The notes under the pieces: model-generated
Seen by the model: only the letters and a program-made list of their open reading frames with translations
What the model was told of the DNA's origin: nothing
The model's database searches: none
Assembly: GCA_948847595.1 (NCBI GenBank)
Contig: CAQOGY010000001.1
Coordinates: forward strand, 372,001-436,000
DNA: 64,000 bases
Source of the DNA: an uncultured Bacteroides sp.
GTDB lineage: Bacteria; Bacteroidota; Bacteroidia; Bacteroidales; Bacteroidaceae
Direction of reading: 5' to 3'
In this document: positions 25,659 to 35,272 of the stretch, in pieces
Layout of the letters: each line of letters starts with the position of its first letter
Position numbering within the stretch: position 1 is the first letter of the stretch
Position numbers and translations under genes: made by a program

Positions 25659-28600
25659 ATGAAACAAAAATATCAAAAAAAAATAGGAATATTCCGAAAT
25701 CGTTTTTTACTTTTGCTGTTGGCGATCCTTGGATGCCAGTCGTATCTGCATGGGCAGACAAGGAGCAATCCGCTTGACACGGAATCATTGTTTGACTACG
25801 AAGCAGTGGGTACGCCCGCTACGACGGCACTGATACAGAATATAGTCTATCCCGTAAATTACAGTACTGGACTGCCGGAAATAAAAATCCAGCTCTATGA
25901 AGTGAAAAATGGTGATGTCACTCTTCCCATTTATCTCACTTATCATGCTTCGGGCATCAAACTAAGTGATGTGGCTGGTTGGACGGGATTGGGATGGAAT
26001 CTAGTAGCGGAGCCGATGATAACAAGGACTATTCGGGGATATGAAGATAACCCGAAAACCCGGACTTGCTCTTTTGATAAGGATGCCTATAACAGGCAAA
26101 GCTATGTATATACTATGGCAACAGAGGGAAACTTAGAATATCCGGACGAATATTATTATCGTCTTCCTGGCAAACAAGGAATGTTTATGTACTCAATGGA
26201 GCCTAAAGATACAACCCGGCAATTTCTTCCAATCCCTTATGAAAATATCCGTATTGACTGGATGAATACGTTTTTTAAGATTGTGGATGACAACGGAACC
26301 ATTTATAAATTTAACGGAGGAACAGAATCAGGCGGGGCGGACGGAAAGGTCGTGGGATGGAAGGCATCGTCTCTAGTTGCTTCCAACCGGAAAGATTCCA
26401 TATCATTCGTGTACGATACCAGTGTACTTTCTTATGACGTGAAGGTGCATAATGATTATATGGTAGTAAGGGATAAAATTAATAGTTCACTCTGTACACA
26501 TACGAAGCGGAAAGAATGCATGGAAGTATGTGATTATTTGCCTGATGAGTGGATGCTGAATCCTATTATTTATAGTACGGTTAATAATCAGACAAAGACT
26601 TATCAGTATAATGAGACGGAGAAGGAACTCGTCCCGGACTGGGATGACTCGTTTTATTCGTCTTCGAACCGTATTCTACATACACATACCCAACCTTTGA
26701 GTGAGATTCGGTTCAGTCAGGGAAAATTGGTTTTTACGAAAGAGCAAAATCGTCCGCGACTTCAGAAAATCACAGTATATGATCTTGCAGGAAATAATGT
26801 TAAAGAAATCCGGTTCAATTACATGACCAATAATAGTAAATGGATACACCGTTACTATTTGGAAGGCATTGAAATAACGGATGAGGAGGGAAAAATATTG
26901 GAAAACTATCGCTTTGGCTATTATAAGCATGATCTCTTGCCACAACCGGGAGACCGCAGTATCGACTATTGGGGATATTTCAACGGTGTATATCGTTCGG
27001 ATGATGAAACGTTGATACCCGGCCAGATGATAGATGCAAGGAGAGGGGTGGGATCTTCGGAGAGTTCTGATATCGATATAAATATTGGTTCTCTACTTTC
27101 TAGAGAAGCGGATGAGAAATATATGATGTGTGGAGTACTAGATGAAATTACTTACCCTACTGGTTCTACTGATAAATTTGTTTACGAGGCGCATCGCTAT
27201 GTTGCAGCAAACAAAAAAGTCCGGATAGCCGGAGGGCTGCGTATCAAGCAGATTGTAACGAAAAATAAAGACAGGGAGATGAAAATCCGTACATTCAAGT
27301 ACGGCATAGGCGAAGATGGAAACGGAAACTCTCTGATCGACGATTATTTCAATTATTTCATGCTTGACCAGGCACTGTATCTGGGGGATCCTCTGACGGT
27401 ATGGTATGGACATGGGACTTTGTATTTTGCCCCTTATTACGATTTTTACATTTCTGCCCGACAACGCACATTTTTCAGTAATCCGATATGGTCTGTTACA
27501 TATGACGGAGGATCTCCGGTGATGTATGATTGTGTAACTGAATACAACGGAACTCCTGAGAACAACTCTGGAAAAACGGTGTATCAATATGCCGTCAAAT
27601 CCCCGGATTATTTTCCTGTCGGATACAATACTATTCAACGGAATTTGCATGATGGTTGGCAATACGGACATCTGACCAACAAGACTATGTATAAAAATGA
27701 TATGGGAATGTATAAACCGTTGGAAAGTATTGAGAACTTCTATTCTTCTTCTAAAAAGAATTTCGGAAATATATTAATTGGAGAAGCTGCTTCAAATGTC
27801 GTTATCAGGAAAGCTGTCAGTGGCTTTATTCCTGGTGAAATAATGTATGACATTGATTACGCACGTACAACAATAAAAGTTGGAGCTAAATTGCTGTTGA
27901 AAAGCTACCATAATACCTACACGGATGAAGGTACGGTTAGTTCCATTATGGAATATGAATACGGTGACCCTTCTACTGTTTTTCCGACCTGCATCATTGA
28001 AACTGCAAGTGACGGTACGAATCGTACCACGACTTTGACTTATCCTTATACCAACAGAAATGTATATCCTTATACAGAAATGACGGAGCGCAATATTCTT
28101 AATCCGGTAGTGAAAAAAGAATATGTTTATAATGGATCTTATGTTGGAATTGAAACTCCTTTTATTAAAACTTCCGATAACGTTTATACCCCCAGTAGTC
28201 TTATTTTCCGGCGTGATTCTTTGGATAGTGGTGACGTCCGTGCTACTTACCTATACGATGATCATGGAAGAATACGGCAAGAAACTAAGGATGATAAAGA
28301 AACAGTCGCTTATCTTTATGGATACAAGAATCAGAATATCATAGTACGAGTAGAGAATGCGACGTATGCCGAAGTGGCGGCAGCTTTAGGTGGTGAAAAT
28401 ACAGTGAAAGCTCTTGCTGATGCTTCAACTCTTTCTTCCTATGAAATCCGGAGGATAAATAACTTGCGTTTTTTGCTGCCTGCGTCACATGTGACTACTT
28501 ATACTTACGAACCGCTTGTCGGTGTAGCATCCGTGACTGATCCGCTTGGGATGACCACCGGCTTTGAGTATGATGAGGGAGGACGGTTGAAGCAAATATA

Positions 28601-28676
28601 TATCCTGAAGGATGACAAGAAAGAGGTCGTCGAACGCTATGAGTATAATTATGCGAATTTACAAAAAACAGAATGA
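25659..28676 (+). CDS. RHS/YD-repeat protein, first component
   Basis: 1005 residues with a signal peptide (hydrophobic 16-32). It opens with the block typical of Bacteroidetes RHS partners (LPIYLTYHASGIKLSDVAGWTGLGWNL, given here by its start LPIYLTYHASG and end WTGLGWNL, about 87-114) that resembles SpvB/TcdB-like N-terminal domains. A long beta-rich middle follows, and YD repeats at the end (YLYDDHGRIRQETKDDKE near 865; YEYNYANLQ). No toxin domain is present. The stop codon lies one base before the start of the second component at 28678, so the two are probably translated together and assemble into one toxin cage. The gene follows the smalltalk terminator by about 60 bp; no clear -7 box was found. 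Confidence 0.8.
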   Translation: MKQKYQKKIGIFRNRFLLLLLAILGCQSYLHGQTRSNPLDTESLFDYEAVGTPATTALIQNIVYPVNYSTGLPEIKIQLYEVKNGDVTLPIYLTYHASGIKLSDVAGWTGLGWNLVAEPMITRTIRGYEDNPKTRTCSFDKDAYNRQSYVYTMATEGNLEYPDEYYYRLPGKQGMFMYSMEPKDTTRQFLPIPYENIRIDWMNTFFKIVDDNGTIYKFNGGTESGGADGKVVGWKASSLVASNRKDSISFVYDTSVLSYDVKVHNDYMVVRDKINSSLCTHTKRKECMEVCDYLPDEWMLNPIIYSTVNNQTKTYQYNETEKELVPDWDDSFYSSSNRILHTHTQPLSEIRFSQGKLVFTKEQNRPRLQKITVYDLAGNNVKEIRFNYMTNNSKWIHRYYLEGIEITDEEGKILENYRFGYYKHDLLPQPGDRSIDYWGYFNGVYRSDDETLIPGQMIDARRGVGSSESSDIDINIGSLLSREADEKYMMCGVLDEITYPTGSTDKFVYEAHRYVAANKKVRIAGGLRIKQIVTKNKDREMKIRTFKYGIGEDGNGNSLIDDYFNYFMLDQALYLGDPLTVWYGHGTLYFAPYYDFYISARQRTFFSNPIWSVTYDGGSPVMYDCVTEYNGTPENNSGKTVYQYAVKSPDYFPVGYNTIQRNLHDGWQYGHLTNKTMYKNDMGMYKPLESIENFYSSSKKNFGNILIGEAASNVVIRKAVSGFIPGEIMYDIDYARTTIKVGAKLLLKSYHNTYTDEGTVSSIMEYEYGDPSTVFPTCIIETASDGTNRTTTLTYPYTNRNVYPYTEMTERNILNPVVKKEYVYNGSYVGIETPFIKTSDNVYTPSSLIFRRDSLDSGDVRATYLYDDHGRIRQETKDDKETVAYLYGYKNQNIIVRVENATYAEVAAALGGENTVKALADASTLSSYEIRRINNLRFLLPASHVTTYTYEPLVGVASVTDPLGMTTGFEYDEGGRLKQIYILKDDKKEVVERYEYNYANLQKTE

Positions 28677-28677
28677 T

Positions 28678-31600
28678 ATGGAAAGAAGAATATTATGTCT
28701 GCTTCTGACATGTTTCATTACTTTCGGAAGCATATTCGGACAGGATTTGGACTATCTTGAAGATATGGGCACCTGGTCGTCCCCGTTTTCAACAAGCAAA
28801 AGCCTGGAACTTTTACCAGATATGATGTACGATATTGATTACCGGTTTACACTGACTCAACCGATGGATATCACTATATCAAACAACGGGACGACGCAGG
28901 AAAGTACTTGCCTGGCATTATATAACTCTGCCTGGGAACATATAGGCTCTGAATGCGGTGCTTTCTATTCTCCCCCCACTTTGGCAAACTTGTCTTTTTC
29001 CTGCCTTCCGGCGGGAACATATGTGATAGCTGTTAGTTGGGATAAAAATCAGGGACGGATATATACCGGACTTAAGGGAGAATATCCGAGTGTCACCCGG
29101 ATTGCCGAACATATCGGTACACTTGATTCTCCTTTCGAATATGTGGATACCAAAGATACAAGTGATCCTTCTGTTGCTTATCAAGGTTCCGGTCGCTATA
29201 ATGATGGGGTCTGCTATTGTTTTACGATTTCGCATGACATGAATATCATGATTTCGCATTGTGGATCGGTGGTGAATGCAACGGAACTTTACTTATTGGA
29301 TGAACGAGGTGTCCAAATCAAAACCAATTTTGAAAATACTCCGCCTCATGATTGCGCAAATTCCAAACAAGCTTATCTGGAAATGAGCAATCTTGCTGCC
29401 GGCACCTATTATGTGGTGTCAGTTGGAGGATACGAGAATTCTAAATTTCTTAAAGGAAACATAACTACACGCATTACAGGTGAAGAAGTAATACCCGTTC
29501 CCAATGTCACGGAGTTTGCCGAAGAAATAGGTACTTTTAATTCTCCTTTCTTCTATGAAGACACGAAGGATACAAGCATTCCGGGGGTAGGCTATCCGGG
29601 TTGCAATGATTACAGATACGGTGTCTGCTACCGTTTCGCTTTGTCCCGCATCATGGAGCTCACCCTTTCACATTGCGGTTCGCAGGCTTTTGATACACAT
29701 CTTTATTTGCTTGATGCGGCAGGAAATTTGCTGGCGGACAATGATAACTATTTTGGTGCAGAGCAATGCGGTAATCCTTCTAACGCTTATCTGGCAATGC
29801 CTCGAATAGCCCCTGGTGTCTATTATGTGGTATCCAAAGTAGAAAATGGATATGGTGGAATCGCTACACGCATTATGGGTAAACCGATCGAAGAAAGTGT
29901 TGGATCTATTGACAGAAATTATGTAATGACTCGAACCTACAGGGATTCCCTCGGCGGTCAATGGCTGGACAAAGTGGATTACTTCGACGAGATGGGGCGC
30001 GCCAGTCAGTCTGTATTGGTAGGAGCGTCTCCCGAAGGCGGAGATATCGTGTCGGTATCTGAATATGACTCTTACGGGCGTGTCAATAAAACATGGCTTC
30101 CAGCATCCATAGAAAATAAGGCGGGTAATTATATTCCGGCTGCATCTTTATCGGAAAGCGTGAAAGCGGTATACAATGGCGAATCGGCACCTTTTTCGCA
30201 TATTGTCTATGAACTATCGGAAATGAACCGTCCGGTGATGCAGTATGGTACCGGAGATGACTGGCAGTCGAAAGGTAAGGCTGTGTGTGCAGAATATCAA
30301 CTGACTAATATTGCAGGAGACAGTATCCGAAACTGCGTCCATTACCAGGTTTCAGATGGGGTTGAGAATAATGACACCTTGATGACTATCCTGCATGCGG
30401 GAAATTATCCTACAGGAAGCCTGCAAGTTGTCCGGAAAACGGACGAAGACGGAAACGCTGTCATAGAGTTCTCTAATAGTTCCGGTCAGGTAGTACTGAG
30501 CAGGCAGATTCCTAAGGATGGTGCTATGTGCTACGACACTTATTATATTTACGATGAATGGGGGAATTTGCGTGCAGTCCTACCGCCTTTGGCTGCGGAC
30601 GAGATGAACAATGAAGACGGCATGAATGGTGCGGAAAACTCATGGACTACTTCAGACCCGACAATCCGCAACTACGCCTATCTTTACAAATACGACGCCC
30701 GTTTCCGGTTAACAGCTAAGCGTCTTCCGGGACAGGACTGGATACGTTACGTTTATGACAAGTCGGACGCTCTGATTTTTGCTCAAGATGGAGAACAGCG
30801 CAAACGAGGAGAGTGGGTATTTTCTATTACTGACGGTCTGGGACGTGAGTGTTTGACGGGAATCTGCAAGAATATTTTCGGGACAGCCTCGCTCAATACA
30901 GCAGTGAGTGCCGTACGTAGCAACACTATGGGTGTCTATAAAGGTTATTCGGTTTCAGGAGTCACCTTAATCGCTCCGCGGGTAATGACAGTGAATTACT
31001 ACGACGATTACGCGTTCATGGGCAAAAACGGAATACCTTCGGCAACCGACAGTAACTATAAATACGACATGCTCGCCGGCTATGGTGAACGCTACACGGA
31101 AGGAGCGCAATCGCTATTGACCGGTACGTTGATTGCACAGCTTGACGGCTCGCAAGCAATAAGCTATCTGCCTTCAGTGATGTATTATGACTATCGGGGT
31201 CGGTTGATACAGAGTAAAACAGGAACCCATCTGGCAGACGGTATCGAGAAAGAATATGTTGCTTATGATTTTACGGGTCATCCGTTGAAGCGGCGTTATG
31301 TTCATGCTGCAACAGGGAAAAGTACTCAAACGGAAGAATATACTTATACTTACGATTCTGCGGGACGTCTGCTTACTTCGAAGCATATTTTGAATGGAAA
31401 ACCAAGTGTTACTCTGGCAGATAACGAATATGACTGCATAGGTCGTCTGAAAGCAAATAAACGGAGCGGTAATATGAATTTGAAAACATCTTATTCATAC
31501 AATGTCCGTTCGTGGGTGAAAAGCATTTCCAATCCATTATTCAGTCAACAACTCTATTATAACGATAAGCGTCCGAATGAAACAAATAATGTTTGTTACA

Positions 31601-32268
31601 ATGGGAATATTTCCGGCATGGACTGGGCTGTTTCTTCCGACAATGTGCGCCGTGGTTACGACTTCGAATATGACGGGCTGTCACAACTATTGAACGCTCA
31701 ATATTTGGAAAGTGATACGAGAAGTGACAAATTCAATACATCTTATAGCTATGACAAACAAGGAAATATCCTTTCATTATCGCGGAAAGGTCTTATCGCA
31801 TCCGGTGAATATGCCCTGTTGGATGATTTATTCTTGACTCTTGATGGCAATCGGTTGAAAGCGGTGAATGATGTCGCAACAGGTTCGGCTTATAATAACG
31901 GATTTGAGTTCAAAGACGGTTCTCATTCGGATATGGAGTACTTCTACGACGCCAATGGTAATTTAATTAAAGATTTAAATAAAAAGATTAGCGTTATTGA
32001 ATATAATTACCTAAATTTACCAAATCGTATAGAGTTCGAGGATGGCAGCTTTATTTCTTATCTTTATGATGCAGCAGGTTCAAAACTGCGTGTTGTTCAT
32101 AGTATCGCAGGAAATACAACTACTACTGATTATTGCGGTAATGTGATCTATGAAAATGGAATCCCCAAGACTTTATTGACAGATGCCGGATTTGTATCTT
32201 TGAGTGATAGTAGGTATCATTATTATTTGCAGGATCATCAAGGTAACAACCGTGTAGTGGCAGACTAA
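28678..32268 (+). CDS. RHS/YD-repeat toxin core with three PPC-like repeats, truncated by a nonsense codon
   Basis: 1196 residues. The frame opens upstream, but the ATG at 28678 gives a clean signal peptide (1-21, ending IFGQ) and sits right after the previous stop. Three repeats of about 130 residues start near 26, 142 and 280 (IGTxxSPF ... TxLYLLD ... AGTYYVVS), resembling pre-peptidase C-terminal beta-sandwich domains. The RHS part starts near 414 (TRTYRDSLGGQW) and continues through YD repeats to VVAD. There a TAA at 32266-32268 stands where a near-identical copy at 33780-33782 reads CAA (Gln). Downstream sequence stays in frame to 33153, so the intact gene would encode 1491 residues ending in a toxin tip. 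As it stands the product lacks the RHS core end and toxin. Confidence 0.8.
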   Translation: MERRILCLLLTCFITFGSIFGQDLDYLEDMGTWSSPFSTSKSLELLPDMMYDIDYRFTLTQPMDITISNNGTTQESTCLALYNSAWEHIGSECGAFYSPPTLANLSFSCLPAGTYVIAVSWDKNQGRIYTGLKGEYPSVTRIAEHIGTLDSPFEYVDTKDTSDPSVAYQGSGRYNDGVCYCFTISHDMNIMISHCGSVVNATELYLLDERGVQIKTNFENTPPHDCANSKQAYLEMSNLAAGTYYVVSVGGYENSKFLKGNITTRITGEEVIPVPNVTEFAEEIGTFNSPFFYEDTKDTSIPGVGYPGCNDYRYGVCYRFALSRIMELTLSHCGSQAFDTHLYLLDAAGNLLADNDNYFGAEQCGNPSNAYLAMPRIAPGVYYVVSKVENGYGGIATRIMGKPIEESVGSIDRNYVMTRTYRDSLGGQWLDKVDYFDEMGRASQSVLVGASPEGGDIVSVSEYDSYGRVNKTWLPASIENKAGNYIPAASLSESVKAVYNGESAPFSHIVYELSEMNRPVMQYGTGDDWQSKGKAVCAEYQLTNIAGDSIRNCVHYQVSDGVENNDTLMTILHAGNYPTGSLQVVRKTDEDGNAVIEFSNSSGQVVLSRQIPKDGAMCYDTYYIYDEWGNLRAVLPPLAADEMNNEDGMNGAENSWTTSDPTIRNYAYLYKYDARFRLTAKRLPGQDWIRYVYDKSDALIFAQDGEQRKRGEWVFSITDGLGRECLTGICKNIFGTASLNTAVSAVRSNTMGVYKGYSVSGVTLIAPRVMTVNYYDDYAFMGKNGIPSATDSNYKYDMLAGYGERYTEGAQSLLTGTLIAQLDGSQAISYLPSVMYYDYRGRLIQSKTGTHLADGIEKEYVAYDFTGHPLKRRYVHAATGKSTQTEEYTYTYDSAGRLLTSKHILNGKPSVTLADNEYDCIGRLKANKRSGNMNLKTSYSYNVRSWVKSISNPLFSQQLYYNDKRPNETNNVCYNGNISGMDWAVSSDNVRRGYDFEYDGLSQLLNAQYLESDTRSDKFNTSYSYDKQGNILSLSRKGLIASGEYALLDDLFLTLDGNRLKAVNDVATGSAYNNGFEFKDGSHSDMEYFYDANGNLIKDLNKKISVIEYNYLNLPNRIEFEDGSFISYLYDAAGSKLRVVHSIAGNTTTTDYCGNVIYENGIPKTLLTDAGFVSLSDSRYHYYLQDHQGNNRVVAD

Positions 32269-32450
32269 AACGGGAATGTTGAGGAAGTAAATCATTATTA
32301 TCCGTTTGGCGGTACGTTTGCTTCGACTTCGTCTGTTCAGGATTACAAGTATAACGGGAAGGAGCTGGATAGAAAAGGCAGTCTGGATTGGTATGATTAC
32401 GGGGCTAGACGTTATGATGCGGCATTGGGACGCTGGCATGCGGCGGATCC
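32122..32450 (+). repeat. RHS core direct repeat, copy 1
   Basis: 329 bp matching 33636-33964 without gaps at an offset of exactly 1514 bp; I count 13 mismatches (about 96% identity). It covers the end of the YD region and the RHS-associated core up to RRYDAALGRWHAADP. It includes the nonsense codon. Confidence 0.9.
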
Positions 32451-33153
32451 ATTAAGTGAAAAGTATTATTCGGAAGGTGTATATGGTTATTGTGGAAATA
32501 ATCCGGTAAATCGTGTTGATCTCTTTGGAATGGATTATTGGAGCACGAATGATACATATGAGATTGCACGTTTCATGGATGCTTTCCGTTTTAATAATAC
32601 TTCTATAGCTGAGACTTTCAACTTTGGTTCTTGGAATCATGTAACGGACGGTGAATTTACAGGTAATCTGACGTTCAGTGACAAAACGAATACCTTTTAT
32701 TCAAGTTATGGTGCTGTAGAAAATGGAGTTTCTACAAGAGTTGGTGTTTCTATAAAAGCATCCAATGTATGGGATGGCGGAGCATCAATAGATGGCGGCA
32801 GAGGACGTTGGTATCGGAAAGCATCCGGTAGACTGGAAAATACATATCCGGAGTTTGAGATACTTATGTTGGGAAGAGGGTTATTTAATTGGGCTTCACA
32901 AGTGGTAAAATCTTCTTCTAAAGAGTTGTTTAACTTTAGTATTAGAGCAGCGGAACATATGGCTGAAAAAGAAAGAACTGTTCCTGTTCAAATATTGCAA
33001 CAAGCTATCAAAGAAGCAAAAGGTATACCAGATCCACGAGGTTCCAAAGCTTTAATGTATACTACTAAAATATGGAAAAATGGTAGGCTGTACAATTTGG
33101 AGATCCTTTACGATAAAGCAACAAATGCTATTTGGCATTTCAAATATTATTGA
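32425..33153 (+). CDS. Detached RHS core end plus toxin tip (remnant, probable BECR/DUF4258-like RNase)
   Basis: This is the in-frame continuation of the RHS gene after its nonsense codon; homology begins at 32269, but the first possible start is a TTG at 32425 (before GRWHAADPL). The core end PVNRVDLFGMDYW marks the junction to the variable tip. The final 70 residues (AAEHMAEKERTVP near 175, ending NAIWHFKYY) have the His-...-Arg, Lys/Asp strand pattern of DUF4258/BECR-fold ribonucleases; this is pattern-level inference. Without RHS delivery the product would be inactive or toxic only inside the cell; a candidate immunity gene follows at 18 bp. Confidence 0.6.
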   Translation: MGRWHAADPLSEKYYSEGVYGYCGNNPVNRVDLFGMDYWSTNDTYEIARFMDAFRFNNTSIAETFNFGSWNHVTDGEFTGNLTFSDKTNTFYSSYGAVENGVSTRVGVSIKASNVWDGGASIDGGRGRWYRKASGRLENTYPEFEILMLGRGLFNWASQVVKSSSKELFNFSIRAAEHMAEKERTVPVQILQQAIKEAKGIPDPRGSKALMYTTKIWKNGRLYNLEILYDKATNAIWHFKYY

Positions 33154-33171
33154 TGAAAATTATAGTAAATT

Positions 33172-33465
33172 ATGTATGCAAAAAATGATAAAAGAAGGTT
33201 GTATGAACTGCTGAAATTGTATTTGTCTCAAAGAATAACAGCTTCAAACTTGTGTGATGAATTTTATTTTTGTTATGATTTGGAGTTGGATCATTCTACA
33301 TTAACAGAATTAGAAACGCAAGTATTTATTGAATTGGATAAAGTATGTAGTAGATTTTCACCGTATAAAGAAGATTATAAATTAGATCCTAAAGCTTTTG
33401 TTACAGAAGCGGAACTTCAACAAGTTGTAAGAGATGTACAAAATCAATTAAATATATCAGATTGA
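33172..33465 (+). CDS. Candidate cytosolic immunity protein for the first RHS tip
   Basis: 97 residues, no signal peptide, mostly helical and acidic. The layout (YELLKLYLSQRITASNLCDEFY at the start, given as YELLKLYLSQ...CDEFY) resembles colicin-D-type self-immunity proteins. Position 18 bp after the toxin tip and marked AT-richness are standard for RHS immunity genes. A cytosolic location fits an RNase toxin. No experimental or family certainty. Confidence 0.6.
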   Translation: MYAKNDKRRLYELLKLYLSQRITASNLCDEFYFCYDLELDHSTLTELETQVFIELDKVCSRFSPYKEDYKLDPKAFVTEAELQQVVRDVQNQLNISD

Positions 33466-33602
33466 TATCTAAGGATTTTAAATAGATAGAAAACTTGCTT
33501 TATCTTGATATAAGTTAACTGAAACTTTATTTATATCGAAGTAGTTCTAGTAGTGAGGACGGTGACGATCTACAAAATTTTTTTAAACTGTTCAATAAGT
33601 AT

Positions 33603-34670
33603 GTGAAAAAGAAAGTTGTGAATGATCCAAATACTACTACCGATTATTGCGGTAATGTGATCTATGAGAATGGAATCCCCAAGACTTTATTGACAGATGC
33701 CGGATTTGTATCTTTGAGTGATAGTAAGTATCATTATTATTTGCAGGATCATCAAGATAACAACCGTGTAGTGGCAGACCAAAACGGAAATGTTGAGGAA
33801 GTAAACCATTACTATCCGTTTGGTGGTACGTTTGCTTCGACTGCGTCTGTTCAGGATTACAAGTATAACGGGAAGGAACTGGATAGAAAAGGCGGTCTGG
33901 ATTGGTATGATTACGGGGCTAGACGTTATGATGCGGCATTGGGGCGCTGGCATGCGGCGGATCCGATGGCGGAGAAATATTATGGTTGGAGTCCGTATAA
34001 TTATTGTGTGAATAATCCGATTAAATATATTGATCCTAATGGTCAGACTATCGTTATTTGGTATAAGAATGAAGCTGGAAGAGATTTGTCATTTTCATAT
34101 AGTGGTGGCAATGTAACTCATTCTAATCCGTTTGTTCAAGCTGTTATAACAGCATATCAATATAATAAAGCGAATGGTGCGAAAGCGGGTAATGGCGGCG
34201 GAGTTTCAACAGTGGCAATTGTGGAGAATACTGATATAAAAGTAAATGTGAGGGAAGCGACGCTGAGAAATGCGTATAATCCGGATGCTGCACGTGGAAA
34301 AGGAAGTATCTATTGGAAAAGTAATTGGGGCTCGCAAAATGATAATGGAACGGTAAATTATCCCGCTACCATATTCGATCATGAAGCCGATCATGCTTTG
34401 GAACATAAAACAAATGCTCAAGAATATGATGTAAATAGGATGAAAGATAGTGATCCGCAATATGAGACAAAAGAAGAAAGACGAGTGATAACTGGTTCTA
34501 AACAGAAAACTTCGAAGGCTAATGGAGAAACTCGTCCAGGACAAGTTACAAGAAGAAATCATGGTGGAAAAACTGTAATAACGAAAGGAGTTACTTCGAA
34601 TGTAATTGATAAACAAAAAACACAAGTATATGAAAAAAGAAAGAAACCTACATGGAGTTCAGAATTGTAA
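33603..34670 (+). CDS. Orphan RHS core plus HExxH metallopeptidase tip (silent toxin cassette)
   Basis: 355 residues from a GTG; the first 12 residues are unrelated to RHS, then core homology to the upstream gene starts (TTTDYCGNV) and runs to HAADPMAEKYYGWSPYNYCVNNP near 117-139. The variable tip follows IDPNGQ. It carries HEADH (near 260, in FDHEADHALEH), an HExxH zinc-peptidase motif as in M91-type effectors. The C-terminus is basic. There is no signal peptide and no YD-cage portion, so this is an orphan cassette that could be joined to the main RHS gene by recombination. An upstream in-frame stretch without a start (33530-33602) has no resemblance to RHS. Confidence 0.7.
   Translation: MKKKVVNDPNTTTDYCGNVIYENGIPKTLLTDAGFVSLSDSKYHYYLQDHQDNNRVVADQNGNVEEVNHYYPFGGTFASTASVQDYKYNGKELDRKGGLDWYDYGARRYDAALGRWHAADPMAEKYYGWSPYNYCVNNPIKYIDPNGQTIVIWYKNEAGRDLSFSYSGGNVTHSNPFVQAVITAYQYNKANGAKAGNGGGVSTVAIVENTDIKVNVREATLRNAYNPDAARGKGSIYWKSNWGSQNDNGTVNYPATIFDHEADHALEHKTNAQEYDVNRMKDSDPQYETKEERRVITGSKQKTSKANGETRPGQVTRRNHGGKTVITKGVTSNVIDKQKTQVYEKRKKPTWSSEL
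33636..33964 (+). repeat. RHS core direct repeat, copy 2
   Basis: Partner of 32122-32450. At 33780-33782 it has CAA where copy 1 has TAA. Confidence 0.9.
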
Positions 34671-35199
34671 AAGAATATATTATTATGGTTCGTTAGTTTT
34701 ATTGTTTCTATTTATGACTTCATGCAAAAGTAATCGTTTTATGATTGATAGCAACGAAGTGGAAAATGTAAACTTTTGGTTTATCGGAGATGTAGATACA
34801 GACATTCCTATCACCGATTGTTTGCACATTGTGTTTGGAGACGATAGCCATAAAATGATTATTCGTGATAGAAAGATTGTTGATCGTTTTGTGGCTTTGG
34901 TAAATCAATTGAAACCTGCTGCTCCTGATTCTTATATTGATCTTAGAGTAAGTTCACTTATAAGATTAAAACCGATAAACAGTGAAAGGCAACCTGATAT
35001 AAAAGTCTGCATTGGTGCTGGTGGATATGGAGTACTTTTAAATGATGTATTGATGAAAGGAAATCCTAAAGAACTTCAGAAGTTTGTTCAGGAAGAATTA
35101 TATGATTCTCTTACCCCGTATGAATGGTTGCCTGATTTTATAAAAGGATATCTTAAGGATCATCCTGAAGAAAGGAGCAAATATTTGCCTGACGAATAA
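34630..35199 (+). CDS. Lipoprotein, candidate immunity protein for the metallopeptidase tip
   Basis: 189 residues from the ATG at 34630, overlapping the toxin gene by 41 bp, a typical coupling for toxin-immunity pairs. The signal peptide ends in a lipobox (FMTSC, Cys about 33). The rest is not recognised: about 150 residues with alternating strands and a C-terminal helix. A periplasmic, lipid-anchored inhibitor suits a peptidase acting outside the cytosol. Immunity role is inferred from position. Confidence 0.6.
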   Translation: MKKERNLHGVQNCKRIYYYGSLVLLFLFMTSCKSNRFMIDSNEVENVNFWFIGDVDTDIPITDCLHIVFGDDSHKMIIRDRKIVDRFVALVNQLKPAAPDSYIDLRVSSLIRLKPINSERQPDIKVCIGAGGYGVLLNDVLMKGNPKELQKFVQEELYDSLTPYEWLPDFIKGYLKDHPEERSKYLPDE

Positions 35200-35214
35200 A
35201 TAATTGATGAATAT

Positions 35215-35261
35215 TTTCCCCTGATATAAACTCACTAATAACGAATTTATATCAGGGGAAA
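35215..35261. terminator. Terminator at the end of the RHS locus
   Basis: A perfect 16-bp stem (TTTCCCCTGATATAAA and complement) with a 15-base loop, then TCTTTTT. It separates the RHS locus from the convergent LRR gene and can work both ways. Confidence 0.75.
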
Positions 35262-35272
35262 TCTTTTTCTTC

